Shown here piece after piece: positions 38,508 to 48,319 of a DNA stretch of 64,000 nt. The notes beneath the pieces were generated by a model. It was given only the letters and a program-made list of their open reading frames with translations, was not told where the DNA came from and ran no database searches. The position numbers were made by a program, and so were the translations under genes. Positions within the stretch are counted from its first letter, which is position 1, and each line of letters begins with the position of its first letter. The stretch is from Stutzerimonas kunmingensis (GTDB lineage Bacteria; Pseudomonadota; Gammaproteobacteria; Pseudomonadales; Pseudomonadaceae), in assembly GCF_002929225.1 (NCBI RefSeq), contig NZ_PISM01000001.1, forward strand, positions 99,115-163,114, given 5' to 3'.

Positions 38508-39305
38508 TCAAACGGCAACGTTTACCCGCAGATGAGTGACTTCCTTGTTCAGCAGGTCAATACGCCGCGCCATGCTTTCAATGAGGCTGTGAGCAATGCG
38601 GGGGTTGCTCTGTGTCAGTCCGAGGAACTGTTCCTTGGGAATGACCATGACCGTGCAGGCCTCACTGGCGACCACCGTTGCGCTGCGTCGCTCGCGGGTG
38701 AAGACCGCCATGGCGCCGAAGATCTCGTCCTTCTGTACGTCGCCAACCTTCTGGCCGTCGACGATCGCCTCGGCGTGGCCTTCGATGATGATGAACACGT
38801 TGTCTGCCTCGTCGCCTTGGCGGATCAGCTCTTCACCGACGGCGAAATGCTTGAAGCCGGTAGCCGGGCGGATCTCCGGTTGCTTCAGGCGCGCAAGGGC
38901 GTCGCCGAGCAGGGCGGTATGACCAATCAGATACTGGGTGAACAGTTCCTGGCGATGCTCATCGGAGTGGATGTGCTGGAACACCGCGTTGCGCGAGTAG
39001 GGAATCAGGCTGACAGGTTCGTCGCTGCAATAGCGGCACTCTGGCAGGTCGCCCGACTGGCGCAATCCAACCAGGTCGCCCTCCTGCAGATAGAACAGCG
39101 CCTTGCCGTCGATCAGCGCATGCAGTAGCCCAGTCTCGATGATGAAAAGTTGCTGTGGCGGCAGCTCGGCGCACAGATCGTCGGTGTGCTTGAGTTCAAG
39201 GTTGGGGCCTGAGGGCTGCAAGCCTTCGAGCAATTGGGTGGGGATGGTTTGCAGGCGGTTGATCAGGCGATCGGCGTAGGCCGGTTGCTCCCCGAGTAAA
39301 TACAT
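38508..39305 (-). CDS. cbpA: Cyclic nucleotide-binding domain protein (CbpA-like)
   Basis: 265 residues from the ATG at 39305, which has AAGGA upstream. The N-terminal half resembles a degenerate effector domain; the C-terminal half is a Crp-like cyclic-nucleotide-binding fold with GEELIRQGDEADNVFIIIEGHAEAIV and the phosphate cassette EIFGAMAVFTRERRSATVVA. No DNA-binding domain follows. P. aeruginosa CbpA, which binds cAMP, occupies the same place beside prrF; the name is based on that order. Confidence 0.8.
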   Translation of the reverse strand: MYLLGEQPAYADRLINRLQTIPTQLLEGLQPSGPNLELKHTDDLCAELPPQQLFIIETGLLHALIDGKALFYLQEGDLVGLRQSGDLPECRYCSDEPVSLIPYSRNAVFQHIHSDEHRQELFTQYLIGHTALLGDALARLKQPEIRPATGFKHFAVGEELIRQGDEADNVFIIIEGHAEAIVDGQKVGDVQKDEIFGAMAVFTRERRSATVVASEACTVMVIPKEQFLGLTQSNPRIAHSLIESMARRIDLLNKEVTHLRVNVAV

Positions 39306-39416
39306 GTCGGTAATCCTTGAACGAACGGGCAGACGATTGGCAGGGTCACGTCGGCGCACAATAGGCTCGGGCGAGGGCCTGAGTAAATCTCGCCGAGCAG
39401 AGGTTGTGAGCTAGCT

Positions 39417-39680
39417 CTAGTTGTCGCGATCGGCGCCCAGATTCCGATTCAGCTCTTCCTTCAGCGGGATCGGCAGCTGCTGCCACGGGACATCTCTCAA
39501 CGCCCCCTCGATGGCATACAGCAGAACCTTCGAGGCCCCGAAGCCGCGTGCCTTCACCGCGCGATAGGAGCTCACCGCGCCCAATCGTCGGAGGTCCGCA
39601 GCGGTGTGAATTCCCGATGCATGCAGCCATTGCACCGAGGTCTTGCCGAGATTGCGGAGCGAAAGCAGTTCGTCGTGCAT
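39417..39680 (-). CDS. TfoX C-terminal domain protein
   Basis: A small 87-residue protein that consists only of the TfoX C-terminal (helix-hairpin-helix-like) domain: LRNLGKTSVQWLHASGIHTAADLRRLGAV. Full-length TfoX regulates competence in other gammaproteobacteria, but the N-terminal domain is missing here and homologues of this size are common in Pseudomonas. Function unknown. Same strand as the methyltransferase gene that precedes it. Confidence 0.85.
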   Translation of the reverse strand: MHDELLSLRNLGKTSVQWLHASGIHTAADLRRLGAVSSYRAVKARGFGASKVLLYAIEGALRDVPWQQLPIPLKEELNRNLGADRDN

Positions 39681-39698
39681 GGCGGCGTCCTTGCGGTG

Positions 39699-40484
39699 CT
39701 AGCGGTTGGGGAAGCCTGTCAGAAAGTGTAGCGGCCAGCGGATAAGCCTCCGCTGACCTGCCTGGCCCCATGCAGACGTCAATTGGGGCTCGATTGATGT
39801 GATGGGGTCGCGACCATGTCGCTGATGCCATTGCTTCACGGCAGACCAGGTGCGCAGGTAGCCCATCAGTTCGCGGAGATCCCAGTGCGCTTCGAGGGCG
39901 AAGGGCGGCGGTTCGATACGTGGAAAGGGAGGCTGGATATCGCGGTAACCGGCATCGACGCTGCTGCGACCAGCTGGCCAGTAACCGGCGAGTGTTTCGT
40001 AGTAGAGCCTGTGGATGATCGCGTCCATTGCGGCCGATATCTCCAGCAGGCTGTAGCACCAGGCGCAGAACAGGCCGTTCGGCTTCAGTGCGCGCCGCGC
40101 CTGATTGAAGAATGCCGGCGTGGCGAACCAGTGCAGGGCTTGTGCGACTACCAGCAGATCGAGCTGTCCGCTGCGCAATGGCAGATGCTCGGCATCGGCG
40201 ACGAAACGCTGCACGTTTAACCAGGTGTCGCCAGCCGCGAGCTGTTCGGCGCTCGCGTCGCAGGCCAGGACCCGATGGAAGTGTCGTGTCAGCGGGATGC
40301 TCGCTTGCCCGTTGCCGGCCGCAAGGTCGAGCGCGGTGTCGGTGGCCGCGCATTGGCTGGCGAGCCAGTTGAACAGCGCCTCGGGGTAGGTCGGGCGGAA
40401 GCGTGCGTAGTCGGTGGAGCGGCTGGAGAACAGCTGGATGCTGTCACTGGCCGGCTTTGGCGCGGGTGATTCGCTGACAGACAT
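39699..40484 (-). CDS. Class I SAM-dependent methyltransferase
   Basis: 261 residues. A SAM-binding motif I is seen as ALDLAAGNGQASIPL, followed by the acidic end of strand two (VLACDAS) and DLLVVAQALHWF. It belongs to the widespread group of small-molecule methyltransferases with a YxxxRPTYP entry segment (YARFRPTYPEALF); the substrate is not known. Confidence 0.88.
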   Translation of the reverse strand: MSVSESPAPKPASDSIQLFSSRSTDYARFRPTYPEALFNWLASQCAATDTALDLAAGNGQASIPLTRHFHRVLACDASAEQLAAGDTWLNVQRFVADAEHLPLRSGQLDLLVVAQALHWFATPAFFNQARRALKPNGLFCAWCYSLLEISAAMDAIIHRLYYETLAGYWPAGRSSVDAGYRDIQPPFPRIEPPPFALEAHWDLRELMGYLRTWSAVKQWHQRHGRDPITSIEPQLTSAWGQAGQRRLIRWPLHFLTGFPNR

Positions 40485-40521
40485 AGCGGTGTTCCACGAT
40501 TGGAATACCGGGAGTATAGAA

Positions 40522-40550
40522 GCACCGCCGCACTCTGCTGGCGGCGGTGC
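40522..40550 (-). terminator. Hairpin after the two-domain kinase gene
   Basis: Arms GCACCGCCG and CGGCGGTGC enclose an 11-base loop just past the stop at 40571 (minus strand). The adjoining 40541-40570 is a short tandem of GGCGGTGCCTGGCG. Confidence 0.5.
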
Positions 40551-40570
40551 CTGGCGGCGGTGCCTGGCGG

Positions 40571-42139
40571 TCAGAGGCCGGGCAGGTGCTGACGGATACT
40601 GGCGACCAGCTCGTCGAGGCTGCCGGCGTCCTGGGTGTCGACCCGACGGCTATGCAGTCGCTCGCTCTCGTTCAGCGCCTCGCGGCTGGCCTGCTGGGCA
40701 TGCACTACCTCCATGGTCGCGTCGGATGGGTCAAGCCCCTCGGCCTGGCGTTGCGCCAGCCACTGCGCGATTACCGCATCGGGCGCCTGGCAATCGAGTA
40801 TCAGGAAGGGCACGCCAGTGGTCTCGGCCGCCTGCCAGGCATCCTGGCGCTGCTGCTGCTTCAGGTATGCCGCGTCGATCACCACGGAAAAGCCAGCCTG
40901 CAGCGCAGTCGTTGCCAGCTGGTGCAGCCGCTTGTAGGTCTCATCGCTGGCCTGCTGGCTGTAGATGCCGGCATCCAGGTGGCCCTGCTGGGCTTCGGGC
41001 TGCTCGCCATGCAGGCGCTTGCGTTCGATATCCGAGCGCAGGCGTATCGCGCCAAGGGCCTCGACCAGGCGTAGCGCAACGTGGCTCTTGCCTACGGCGG
41101 ACACGCCGTGGGTGATGGCGAGGAAGCGCGAGGGAATGGCGCTGTAGCTTTCGGCCAGATTCGCGTAGCTGCGGTACTGCCGTACGATCACCTTGCGTTG
41201 CACCGCGTCCTGCTCCTGATACAGACGGAACAGGCTGACCTTGGCGCGGACCAGTGCGCGATAGGCCTTGTACAGATTCAGCAGCGCCAGCGCTGCGTAG
41301 TCGCCGGTGTGCTCCAGCCAGCCATTGATGAACCTGCGCGCCTGGCACTTCAGGCCACGATCCTCGAGGTCCATGGCCAGGAAGGCTGCGTCCGAAGCCA
41401 CATCGATCAGGCGGAACGGCTCGTTGAACTCGATGCAGTCGAACAGCACCACCTTGCCATCGATCAATGTGGCATTGCCCAGGTGAAGATCGCCGTGACA
41501 TTCGCGGACGAAACCTTCCTGGCAGCGCTGGTCGAGCAGCGGACGCAGGCGCTCGATACTGGTTTCGGTCCATTCCTCGAGCGCATCCAGCTGGCGGAGA
41601 TCCTCGGCTTCGCTGAGCAATGGGCGAATCTGTTCGAAGTTCTGCCGCATCGGCGCAACGATCGCATCGGCACTGCTCAGTGCATGACCGGCAGGCACCT
41701 GCGGGGTGCCCTGGTGGAAGCGGGCGATCTGCTCGGCCAGGGCGTCAATGTGCGCGTCCGTCAACTCGCCGCGCGCCTGCAGTTCGGCCAGTAGCTGGGT
41801 TTGTGGGAACTCGCGCATCTTCAGCGCATATTCGAAGGGTTCGCCTGTGCCATCGATCTCGGGTGCATCCGGCAATCCGCTGATGGGAACGACTTCGAGA
41901 TACATATCCGGCGCCATGCGCTGGTTAAGCCGTAACTCTTCTTCGCAGAAATGCTTGCGTGAGGCGAGGTCGGTGAAGTTGAGAAAGCCGAAGTCCACTG
42001 GCTTCTTGATCTTGTAGGCATAGGTGCCGGTGAGGATGACCCAGGAAATGTGGGTCTCGATTACCCGAAAGCCCTCGCTGGGATGCGGGTACAGGCCAGG
42101 ATTCTGCAGGGCGGCGATCAGTGCTTGGCTCACGGTCAT
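40571..42139 (-). CDS. Two-domain protein: phosphotransferase-like plus P-loop kinase
   Basis: 522 residues from the ATG at 42139. The first part resembles aminoglycoside phosphotransferases (CHGDLHLGNATLIDGKVVLFD with the catalytic HGDLHLGN loop near residue 215). The second is an AAA/zeta-toxin-like P-loop kinase with THGVSAVGKSHVALRL near residues 345-360. Fusions of this kind are conserved and uncharacterised. The ORF extends far upstream over mrcB on the opposite strand; that part is not coding. It is divergent from mrcB. Confidence 0.8.
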   Translation of the reverse strand: MTVSQALIAALQNPGLYPHPSEGFRVIETHISWVILTGTYAYKIKKPVDFGFLNFTDLASRKHFCEEELRLNQRMAPDMYLEVVPISGLPDAPEIDGTGEPFEYALKMREFPQTQLLAELQARGELTDAHIDALAEQIARFHQGTPQVPAGHALSSADAIVAPMRQNFEQIRPLLSEAEDLRQLDALEEWTETSIERLRPLLDQRCQEGFVRECHGDLHLGNATLIDGKVVLFDCIEFNEPFRLIDVASDAAFLAMDLEDRGLKCQARRFINGWLEHTGDYAALALLNLYKAYRALVRAKVSLFRLYQEQDAVQRKVIVRQYRSYANLAESYSAIPSRFLAITHGVSAVGKSHVALRLVEALGAIRLRSDIERKRLHGEQPEAQQGHLDAGIYSQQASDETYKRLHQLATTALQAGFSVVIDAAYLKQQQRQDAWQAAETTGVPFLILDCQAPDAVIAQWLAQRQAEGLDPSDATMEVVHAQQASREALNESERLHSRRVDTQDAGSLDELVASIRQHLPGL

Positions 42140-42292
42140 TCCTTGTTGAAGTTCTTGAACGGGGCGTGCGAGTCCACTGCGAAGCAGTCCACACAGTCGA
42201 AAAGTCGCAGGCATTATGGCCGCTGTGCGTTGCGCTGCAAACCGCTGAGAGGCCGTCGGTCCGCGCCTGCAAAGTGCGTATAATGCGCCGCC

Positions 42293-44605
42293 ATGACTAA
42301 ATCTCGCTCCCCCCGTACACGCTCCAGACGCCGCTCCTCTGGCGCTCGCCCCTGGTTGGGCTGGGCGGTCAAACTGTCCATTGTCGGCCTGGTGATCCTG
42401 GGCGGTTTCGCCATTTATCTCGATGCCGTGGTGCAGGAGAAATTCTCCGGCAAACGCTGGACGATTCCGGCCAAGGTCTATGCACGACCGCTGGAGTTGT
42501 TCGTCGGGCAGAAGCTCGATAAGACCGATTTTCTCGCCGAGCTGGATGCGTTGGGCTATCGCCGCGAAAAGGCTGTCAGCGGTCCGGGTGGCGCGTCGGT
42601 GGCTGGTAATGACATCGAACTGCACACCCGCGGCTTCCAGTTCTACGAAGGTGCCGAACAGTCGCAGCGGCTGCGAGTACGCTTCTCTGGCGATTTCGTC
42701 GCCGGCCTCAGCGCTGCCAATGGCGGCTCGCTGCCGGTAGCGCGGCTGGAGCCGGTGTTGATCGGTGGGCTGTACCCCGCGCACAACGAGGATCGCATTC
42801 TGATCAAGCTCGATCAGGTGCCGCCGTATCTGGTGGAAACGCTGGTCGCCGTGGAGGATCGGGAGTTCTTCAATCACTTCGGTGTATCGCCCAAGTCCAT
42901 TGCTCGCGCCGTCTGGGTCAACCTGACTGCAGGCCAGGTTCGCCAAGGGGGCAGTACGCTGACCCAGCAGCTGGTGAAGAACTTCTACCTGACCAACGAG
43001 CGCAGCCTTAGCCGTAAGGCCACCGAGGCGATGATGGCGGTCCTGCTGGAGCTGCACTACGACAAGGAAGACATTCTCGAAGCCTACCTGAACGAAGTGT
43101 TTCTCGGTCAGGACGGTCGCCGTGCCATTCACGGCTTCGGTCTGGCGAGCCAGTACTTCTTCGGCCAGCCGCTGGCCGAGTTGAAGTTGCCGCAGGTGGC
43201 ATTGCTGGTCGGCATGGTGAAAGGGCCTACCTACTACAACCCTCGACGCAATCCCGAGCGGGCGTTGGAGCGGCGCAACCTGGTTCTCGACCTGCTCGCC
43301 GAGCAGCAGGCGGTCAGCGCCGAGGACATAGCAAAAGCCAAGCAGGCACCGCTGGGCGTGACCCAGCGTGGCAGCATGGCCGACAGCTCCTATCCGGCCT
43401 TCCTCGACCTGGTCAAGCGTCAGCTGCGTGAGGACTATCGGGACGAGGACCTCACCGAAGAAGGTCTGCGTGTCTTCACCAGTTTCGATCCGGTGATCCA
43501 GCTCAAGGCCGAGCAGGCCATGAGCGAAACCCTCAAGCGTCTCGGCAAGAGCACCGAAGGCGTCGAAGGCGCAATGATCGTGACCAATCCTGAGACCGGT
43601 GAAATTCAGGCCCTGCTCGGTGGTCGCCAGCCGGGTTTCGCGGGGTTCAATCGCGCGCTCGATGCGTCACGGCCGATCGGCTCGCTGATCAAGCCGGCCA
43701 TCTACCTGGCTGCGCTGGAAAAGCCCAGCCAGTACACGCTGACCAGTCTGCTCGAAGACGAGCCCTTCTCGGTCAAGGGCGCCGATGGACAGATCTGGAA
43801 GCCGCAGAACTATGGGCGTCAGGCTTATGGCACGGTTTACCTGTATCAGGCACTTGCCAATTCCTACAACCTGTCCACGGCGCGGCTCGGGCTCGATCTG
43901 GGCGTGCCGAATGTACTGAAGACGCTTGAGCGGCTGGGCGCTTCGCCGAAGTGGCCCGCCTATCCGTCGATGCTGCTCGGAGCGGGCGGTTTGCGGCCAA
44001 TCGAGGTGGCGGACATGTACCAGACCCTGGCCAACGGCGGCTTTAACACGCCGTTGCGCGGAATTCGCAGTGTGCTGACCGCGGATGGTGAGCCACTCAA
44101 GCGCTATCCGTTCCAGATTCAGCAGCGCTTCGATCCGGGTGCCATCTACCTGACCCAGTACGCCATGCAGCGTGCCATGCGCGAAGGAACGGGTCGTTCT
44201 GCCTACAACCGACTGCCGCAGTCGCTGAATCTCGCTGGCAAGACCGGTACCACCAACGACTCGCGTGACAGCTGGTTCGCAGGCTTCAGTCAGGATCTGC
44301 TGGCAGTGGTCTGGTTGGGTCGTGATGACAATGGCAAAACTTCGCTGACTGGGGCGACCGGCGCGCTGCAGGTGTGGAGCGATTTCATGCGGCGGGCCGA
44401 TCCGCTGCCTCTGCAGATGCCGGTGCCGGACAACGTGACATATGCCTGGGTGGACGCGCGAAGTGGCCTGGGTACGGATGAGCGTTGCCCCGATGCGGTG
44501 CAGATGCCCTATATTCGCGGCAGCGAACCGGCCCCCGGACCTGGCTGCGGCATTCAGGCGCCGGCGGAGTCGGTCATGGATTGGGTGCGTGGCTGGTTGG
44601 AGTAA
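42293..44605 (+). CDS. mrcB: Penicillin-binding protein 1B
   Basis: A bifunctional peptidoglycan synthase of 770 residues. After a basic cytosolic tail and one membrane helix (about 25-45), the UB2H region precedes the glycosyltransferase with the catalytic-glutamate motif EDREFFNHFG, GGSTLTQQLVKN and EAYLNEVFLGQ. The transpeptidase has SRPIGSLIKP (SxxK serine), the SYN box in ANSYNLSTA, and KTGTTND. It polymerises and crosslinks cell-wall glycan at the inner membrane. The C-terminal tail does not match other motifs I know. Confidence 0.96.
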   Translation: MTKSRSPRTRSRRRSSGARPWLGWAVKLSIVGLVILGGFAIYLDAVVQEKFSGKRWTIPAKVYARPLELFVGQKLDKTDFLAELDALGYRREKAVSGPGGASVAGNDIELHTRGFQFYEGAEQSQRLRVRFSGDFVAGLSAANGGSLPVARLEPVLIGGLYPAHNEDRILIKLDQVPPYLVETLVAVEDREFFNHFGVSPKSIARAVWVNLTAGQVRQGGSTLTQQLVKNFYLTNERSLSRKATEAMMAVLLELHYDKEDILEAYLNEVFLGQDGRRAIHGFGLASQYFFGQPLAELKLPQVALLVGMVKGPTYYNPRRNPERALERRNLVLDLLAEQQAVSAEDIAKAKQAPLGVTQRGSMADSSYPAFLDLVKRQLREDYRDEDLTEEGLRVFTSFDPVIQLKAEQAMSETLKRLGKSTEGVEGAMIVTNPETGEIQALLGGRQPGFAGFNRALDASRPIGSLIKPAIYLAALEKPSQYTLTSLLEDEPFSVKGADGQIWKPQNYGRQAYGTVYLYQALANSYNLSTARLGLDLGVPNVLKTLERLGASPKWPAYPSMLLGAGGLRPIEVADMYQTLANGGFNTPLRGIRSVLTADGEPLKRYPFQIQQRFDPGAIYLTQYAMQRAMREGTGRSAYNRLPQSLNLAGKTGTTNDSRDSWFAGFSQDLLAVVWLGRDDNGKTSLTGATGALQVWSDFMRRADPLPLQMPVPDNVTYAWVDARSGLGTDERCPDAVQMPYIRGSEPAPGPGCGIQAPAESVMDWVRGWLE

Positions 44606-44656
44606 CTGCCGCAGAGGTCGCGTGCTTCGTGGTTCTACGTTGAGAGGTCTGAATTG

Positions 44657-45385
44657 GTGAACAAGCAGTGGATGGCCGTTGTTGCAGCGGTGACGCTGGT
44701 ACAGGGGTGCACGACAGTGGATCGTGGTTCGATCCCCGTGGTGGACTCAGGCGCTCCCGTTTCCGAGGAGGTGGCGGCTCGCCAGGGATACCGCGCGCCA
44801 GCCGCGGTCGCGACGCCAAGGCAGCAGCAGGAGGATTCTGGGGTGGTGGTGATGGTGCCGCAAGGCAGCTCTGCACCGCTTGAGACGTTCGCCGCGCCGG
44901 ATGCACCGTTTGCCAGATCGAGTGGAACGACAGGCGGAGATCAGCCTGCGTGGCAGCCGGCACCGTCAATCTCGGCGCCGGCCGTTACGCAGCAGCAACC
45001 GAGCATGCCCACCGGTATCCCGTCCTCCGGCAGCAGCAGCGGCCTGGCCGCCGACGAGCAGCTGGATGGCCCGGTGCTCGCGCTGTTGACTACGGCTCAA
45101 CAGCAGCAGGGCGGTGGTGACCTGAATGGTGCGGCTTCCAGTCTCGAACGTGCGCAGCGTATTGCGCCGCGCGAGCCGCAGGTCCTTTATCGTCTGGCCC
45201 AGGTCCGGTTGGCGCAGGGGGATGCCACTCAGGCGGAGCAGCTGTCGCGCCGCGCATTGAGCTATGCCAGCGGGCGTCCGGCGCTGCAGGCCAGCCTCTG
45301 GGAGTTGATTGCGCAGGCACGTGAGCGGCGGGGCGACAGTGCCGGTGCCGCGCAGGCTCGTGAACGAGCCAAGGTCAATCTATGA
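44657..45385 (+). CDS. TPR-containing lipoprotein
   Basis: 242 residues from the GTG at 44657, with GAGAGG upstream. A lipobox (LVQGC) ends the signal peptide, followed by a low-complexity middle rich in Ser, Pro and Gln, and a C-terminal pair of tetratricopeptide-like helices (LERAQRIAPREPQVLYRLAQ). A gene like this next to mrcB is found in other pseudomonads; a role in helping PBP1B, like LpoB, is tempting but not demonstrated from sequence. Confidence 0.8.
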   Translation: MNKQWMAVVAAVTLVQGCTTVDRGSIPVVDSGAPVSEEVAARQGYRAPAAVATPRQQQEDSGVVVMVPQGSSAPLETFAAPDAPFARSSGTTGGDQPAWQPAPSISAPAVTQQQPSMPTGIPSSGSSSGLAADEQLDGPVLALLTTAQQQQGGGDLNGAASSLERAQRIAPREPQVLYRLAQVRLAQGDATQAEQLSRRALSYASGRPALQASLWELIAQARERRGDSAGAAQARERAKVNL

Positions 45386-45711
45386 TGGATCCGCGCCTTC
45401 CGGCAGTCGCGCAGCAGCTGCTTTTGATCGAGCGCGAGCTGCGCACGCTTGACATGTGGAGCGTCGAGCCGCCGGTGCCGGAGGCTCTGGCCAGCGTCGA
45501 GCCGTTTTGCGTGGATACGCTGCGCTTCGAGCAATGGCTGCAGTGGATATTCCTGCCGCGGATGAAGGCGATTGTCGAGGCGGATCATCCTCTGCCGCAG
45601 GCGTCGGGCATCTGTGCGATGGCAGAGCTGGTCTATCGGGAGGCGCGGGTAGTCAGTCTGCTCGAGGCACTGCGTGCTTTCGATGCGTTGATCGAGGCGC
45701 CTTCGCGCTGA
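45382..45711 (+). CDS. YqcC-family protein
   Basis: A 109-residue cytosolic protein with the YqcC/DUF446 pattern: an N-terminal helix VAQQLLLIERELRTLDMW and the FCVDTLRFEQWLQWIFLPRM block. It starts within the stop of the lipoprotein gene (ATGATG overlap), so translation is coupled. Function unknown. Confidence 0.85.
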   Translation: MMDPRLPAVAQQLLLIERELRTLDMWSVEPPVPEALASVEPFCVDTLRFEQWLQWIFLPRMKAIVEADHPLPQASGICAMAELVYREARVVSLLEALRAFDALIEAPSR

Positions 45712-45753
45712 GCGGCTTGGCGCGCCGCCAGCGCAATACCTGAAGATGCGGTA

Positions 45754-46185
45754 TCAGTTGCAGTTTTCGGCGATCTTGTCGCGTGTTTCTGCGATCCTTG
45801 CCTGCCGCTCCTCTTCGGTGATTCGCCGGGTTTCACCCTTCTCTTCGACACGTACCCGCGGATTGTTCTGCAGTTGCGCGAGGTTGGTGCGCATCGTCTC
45901 GCAATAGCGCTTGCGTTCGGCCTCTTGCTCAGCGACCTGGCGCTTCACTTTGCGATCGATGCTCTGCTGGTCGACCTCGGTTTCGTCCTCGACGACGGGG
46001 GCTGGCATCGTGGTCGATTTTGCCGGCGCGGTAACGGTGTTGACGGTTTCCACCTGCTGCCCTTGCGGCGGTTGCGCGCCGAAGTGCGTGACCCCCTGGG
46101 CGTCTACCCACTTGTATACCTGGGCAGCCATGACGTTGCCGCAAAGCGCCAGTACCAAGCCGCCCGCAAGAAACATGAATCGCAT
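45754..46185 (-). CDS. DUF4124 domain periplasmic protein
   Basis: 143 residues with a signal peptide (MRFMFLAGGLVLALCGNVMA) and the DUF4124 start AQVYKWVDAQGVTHFGAQPP. The rest is a charged, probably helical region with EEERQARIAETRDKI. Function unknown. It is convergent to yqcC and divergent from ilvI. Confidence 0.88.
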   Translation of the reverse strand: MRFMFLAGGLVLALCGNVMAAQVYKWVDAQGVTHFGAQPPQGQQVETVNTVTAPAKSTTMPAPVVEDETEVDQQSIDRKVKRQVAEQEAERKRYCETMRTNLAQLQNNPRVRVEEKGETRRITEEERQARIAETRDKIAENCN

Positions 46186-46592
46186 GTCGTTACCTTCATT
46201 GGAATCGGAAACCGGCAGTCACTATACCCAAAAGCCGGAGCGCCGCTTCTGCACCCTGTCACAGCTCAACGCTGCCCAAACACAACGGCGAGCTTGACTT
46301 GCTGGTGCTGAATCCGAACAATTCGAGGCTTGCTGTCCTGAGTCGCCTCGCCGCAAGCGATACCGGCTCAGTCTAGACAGACATGAGGTGCTACCCGCGC
46401 CGACCTGCATCACCCGCAACGCGTTACCTCGCGCTGGGTGGAGAGCCCGCGACACCAGGGTCTCTTCCAATACTGGCTCAGTCAGTGGCTGACGTAGTCG
46501 GCGACCACCGTCGCTCATGCCCTGCTGGCAGTAAACCTATTTCTGGCGGCTCCGACTTGGAATCGCTATCTGGCGTTTCAGAGGTGAACAAC
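46186..46592 (+). other. Upstream region of ilvI, 407 bases
   Basis: No gene is supported, though the ilvI frame happens to stay open through it. A possible promoter is TTGACT (46294-46299), 17 bases, AACAAT (46317-46322). The rest would be a leader of about 265 nt. I see no leader peptide rich in branched-chain amino acids, so a classical attenuator is not supported. Confidence 0.4.
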
Positions 46593-48317
46593 GTGGAACT
46601 CTTATCCGGCGCTGAAATGGTCGTCCGCTCCCTGCGTGACGAAGGCGTTAAGTACATCTACGGGTACCCGGGCGGTGCCGTTCTGCATATCTACGATGCG
46701 CTTTTCAAGGAAAAGGCCATCGAACACATCCTGGTTCGTCACGAGCAGGCCGCCACGCACATGGCCGATGGCTATGCGCGCGCGACCGGCAAGGCCGGCG
46801 TGGTGCTGGTGACCTCCGGACCAGGGGCGACCAACGCCATCACCGGTATCGCCACCGCCTTCATGGACTCGATCCCGATGGTGGTCATCTCCGGCCAGGT
46901 GCCCAGCACCATGGTCGGCACCGATGCCTTCCAGGAAACCGACATGATCGGTATCTCCCGGCCCATCGTGAAGCACAGCTTCATGATCAAGCATCCTTCG
47001 GAAATCCCCGAAGTGATGAAAAAGGCGTTCTATCTCGCCGAATCCGGGCGTCCAGGGCCGGTTGTCATCGACATTCCGAAGGACATGACCAACCCGGCCG
47101 AGAAGTTCGAGTACGTCTATCCGAAGAAGGCCAAGCTGCGTTCGTACAGTCCGGCCGTGCGTGGACATTCGGGCCAGATTCGCAAAGCGGCGGAACTGCT
47201 GCTGGGAGCCAAGCGGCCCATCATCTACGCCGGTGGCGGCGTGATCCTGGGCAAGGCCTCGGCGCAATTGACCGAGCTGGCGAAGATGCTCAACCTGCCG
47301 GTGACCAACACCCTGATGGGCTTGGGTTGCTATCCGGGCGGTGACCGCCAGTTCGTCGGCATGCTCGGCATGCACGGCAGCTACACCGCCAACCTGGCTA
47401 TGCACCATTCCGACGTGATCCTGGCGGTCGGTGCGCGCTTCGATGACCGCGTCATCAATGGTGCGGCGAAATTCTGCCCGAACGCCAAGATCATCCATAT
47501 CGACATCGACCCGGCGTCGATCTCCAAGACCATCAAGGCCGACATTCCGATCGTCGGTCCGGTCGACAGTGTGCTGACCGAGATGGTCGCCATCGTCAAG
47601 GAAATCGGTCAGACGCCGAATGCCGAGACGGTCGCCAGCTGGTGGAAACAGATCGACGAGTGGCGCGGCAACCGCGGGCTGTTCCCCTACGACAAGGGCG
47701 ATGGTTCGATCATCAAGCCTCAGGCCGCCATCGAGGTGCTTTGCGAAGTGACCAAGGGCGACGCCTATGTGGCCTCGGACGTCGGTCAACACCAGATGTT
47801 CGCCTGCCAGTACTACAAGTTCGACAAGCCCAACCGTTGGCTCAACTCGGGCGGCCTCGGCACCATGGGCTTTGGTCTGCCTGCAGCCATGGGCGTGAAG
47901 CTGAACTTCCCCGAAGCCGATGTCGCGGTGGTGACGGGTGAGGGCAGCATCCAGATGAACATCCAGGAGCTGTCCACCTGCCTGCAGTACGACCTGCCGG
48001 TGAAGATCATCAACCTCAACAACGGTGCGCTGGGAATGGTTCGCCAGTGGCAGGACATGGTGTACAACAGCCGCTATTCGCACTCCTACATGGAGTCGCT
48101 GCCAGACTTCGTCAAGCTGGCCGAGGCTTATGGTCACGTGGGAATGCGCATCACCGACCTCAAGGACCTCAAGCCGATGATGGAAGAGGCGTTCGCCATG
48201 AAGGATCGCCTGGTCTTCCTGGATATCGCGGTCGATACCGCTGAGCACGTCTATCCGATGCAGATCAAAGACGGTGCGATGCGCGACATGTGGCTGAGCA
48301 AGACGGAGCGGACCTGA
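46593..48317 (+). CDS. ilvI: Acetolactate synthase, large subunit
   Basis: A thiamine-diphosphate enzyme that condenses two pyruvates, or pyruvate and ketobutyrate, the first common step of branched-chain amino acid synthesis. From the GTG at 46593 (GAGGTGAAC just upstream) it is 574 residues, the size of IlvI. The active-site glutamate lies in [20 protein letters not shown] and the ThDP/Mg motif near [18 protein letters not shown] (GxGS...N). An upstream ATG at 46383 gives an implausible extension. Confidence 0.96.
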   Translation: MELLSGAEMVVRSLRDEGVKYIYGYPGGAVLHIYDALFKEKAIEHILVRHEQAATHMADGYARATGKAGVVLVTSGPGATNAITGIATAFMDSIPMVVISGQVPSTMVGTDAFQETDMIGISRPIVKHSFMIKHPSEIPEVMKKAFYLAESGRPGPVVIDIPKDMTNPAEKFEYVYPKKAKLRSYSPAVRGHSGQIRKAAELLLGAKRPIIYAGGGVILGKASAQLTELAKMLNLPVTNTLMGLGCYPGGDRQFVGMLGMHGSYTANLAMHHSDVILAVGARFDDRVINGAAKFCPNAKIIHIDIDPASISKTIKADIPIVGPVDSVLTEMVAIVKEIGQTPNAETVASWWKQIDEWRGNRGLFPYDKGDGSIIKPQAAIEVLCEVTKGDAYVASDVGQHQMFACQYYKFDKPNRWLNSGGLGTMGFGLPAAMGVKLNFPEADVAVVTGEGSIQMNIQELSTCLQYDLPVKIINLNNGALGMVRQWQDMVYNSRYSHSYMESLPDFVKLAEAYGHVGMRITDLKDLKPMMEEAFAMKDRLVFLDIAVDTAEHVYPMQIKDGAMRDMWLSKTERT

Positions 48318-48319
48318 TC

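Noticed and set aside
42140..43132. Extension of the minus-strand kinase frame by 331 codons across mrcB
   Set aside because: It is antisense to the well-supported penicillin-binding protein gene and contains no recognisable domain; the kinase begins at 42139.
46602..48248. 548-codon minus-strand ORF opposite ilvI
   Set aside because: Shadow frame over a complete acetolactate synthase gene.
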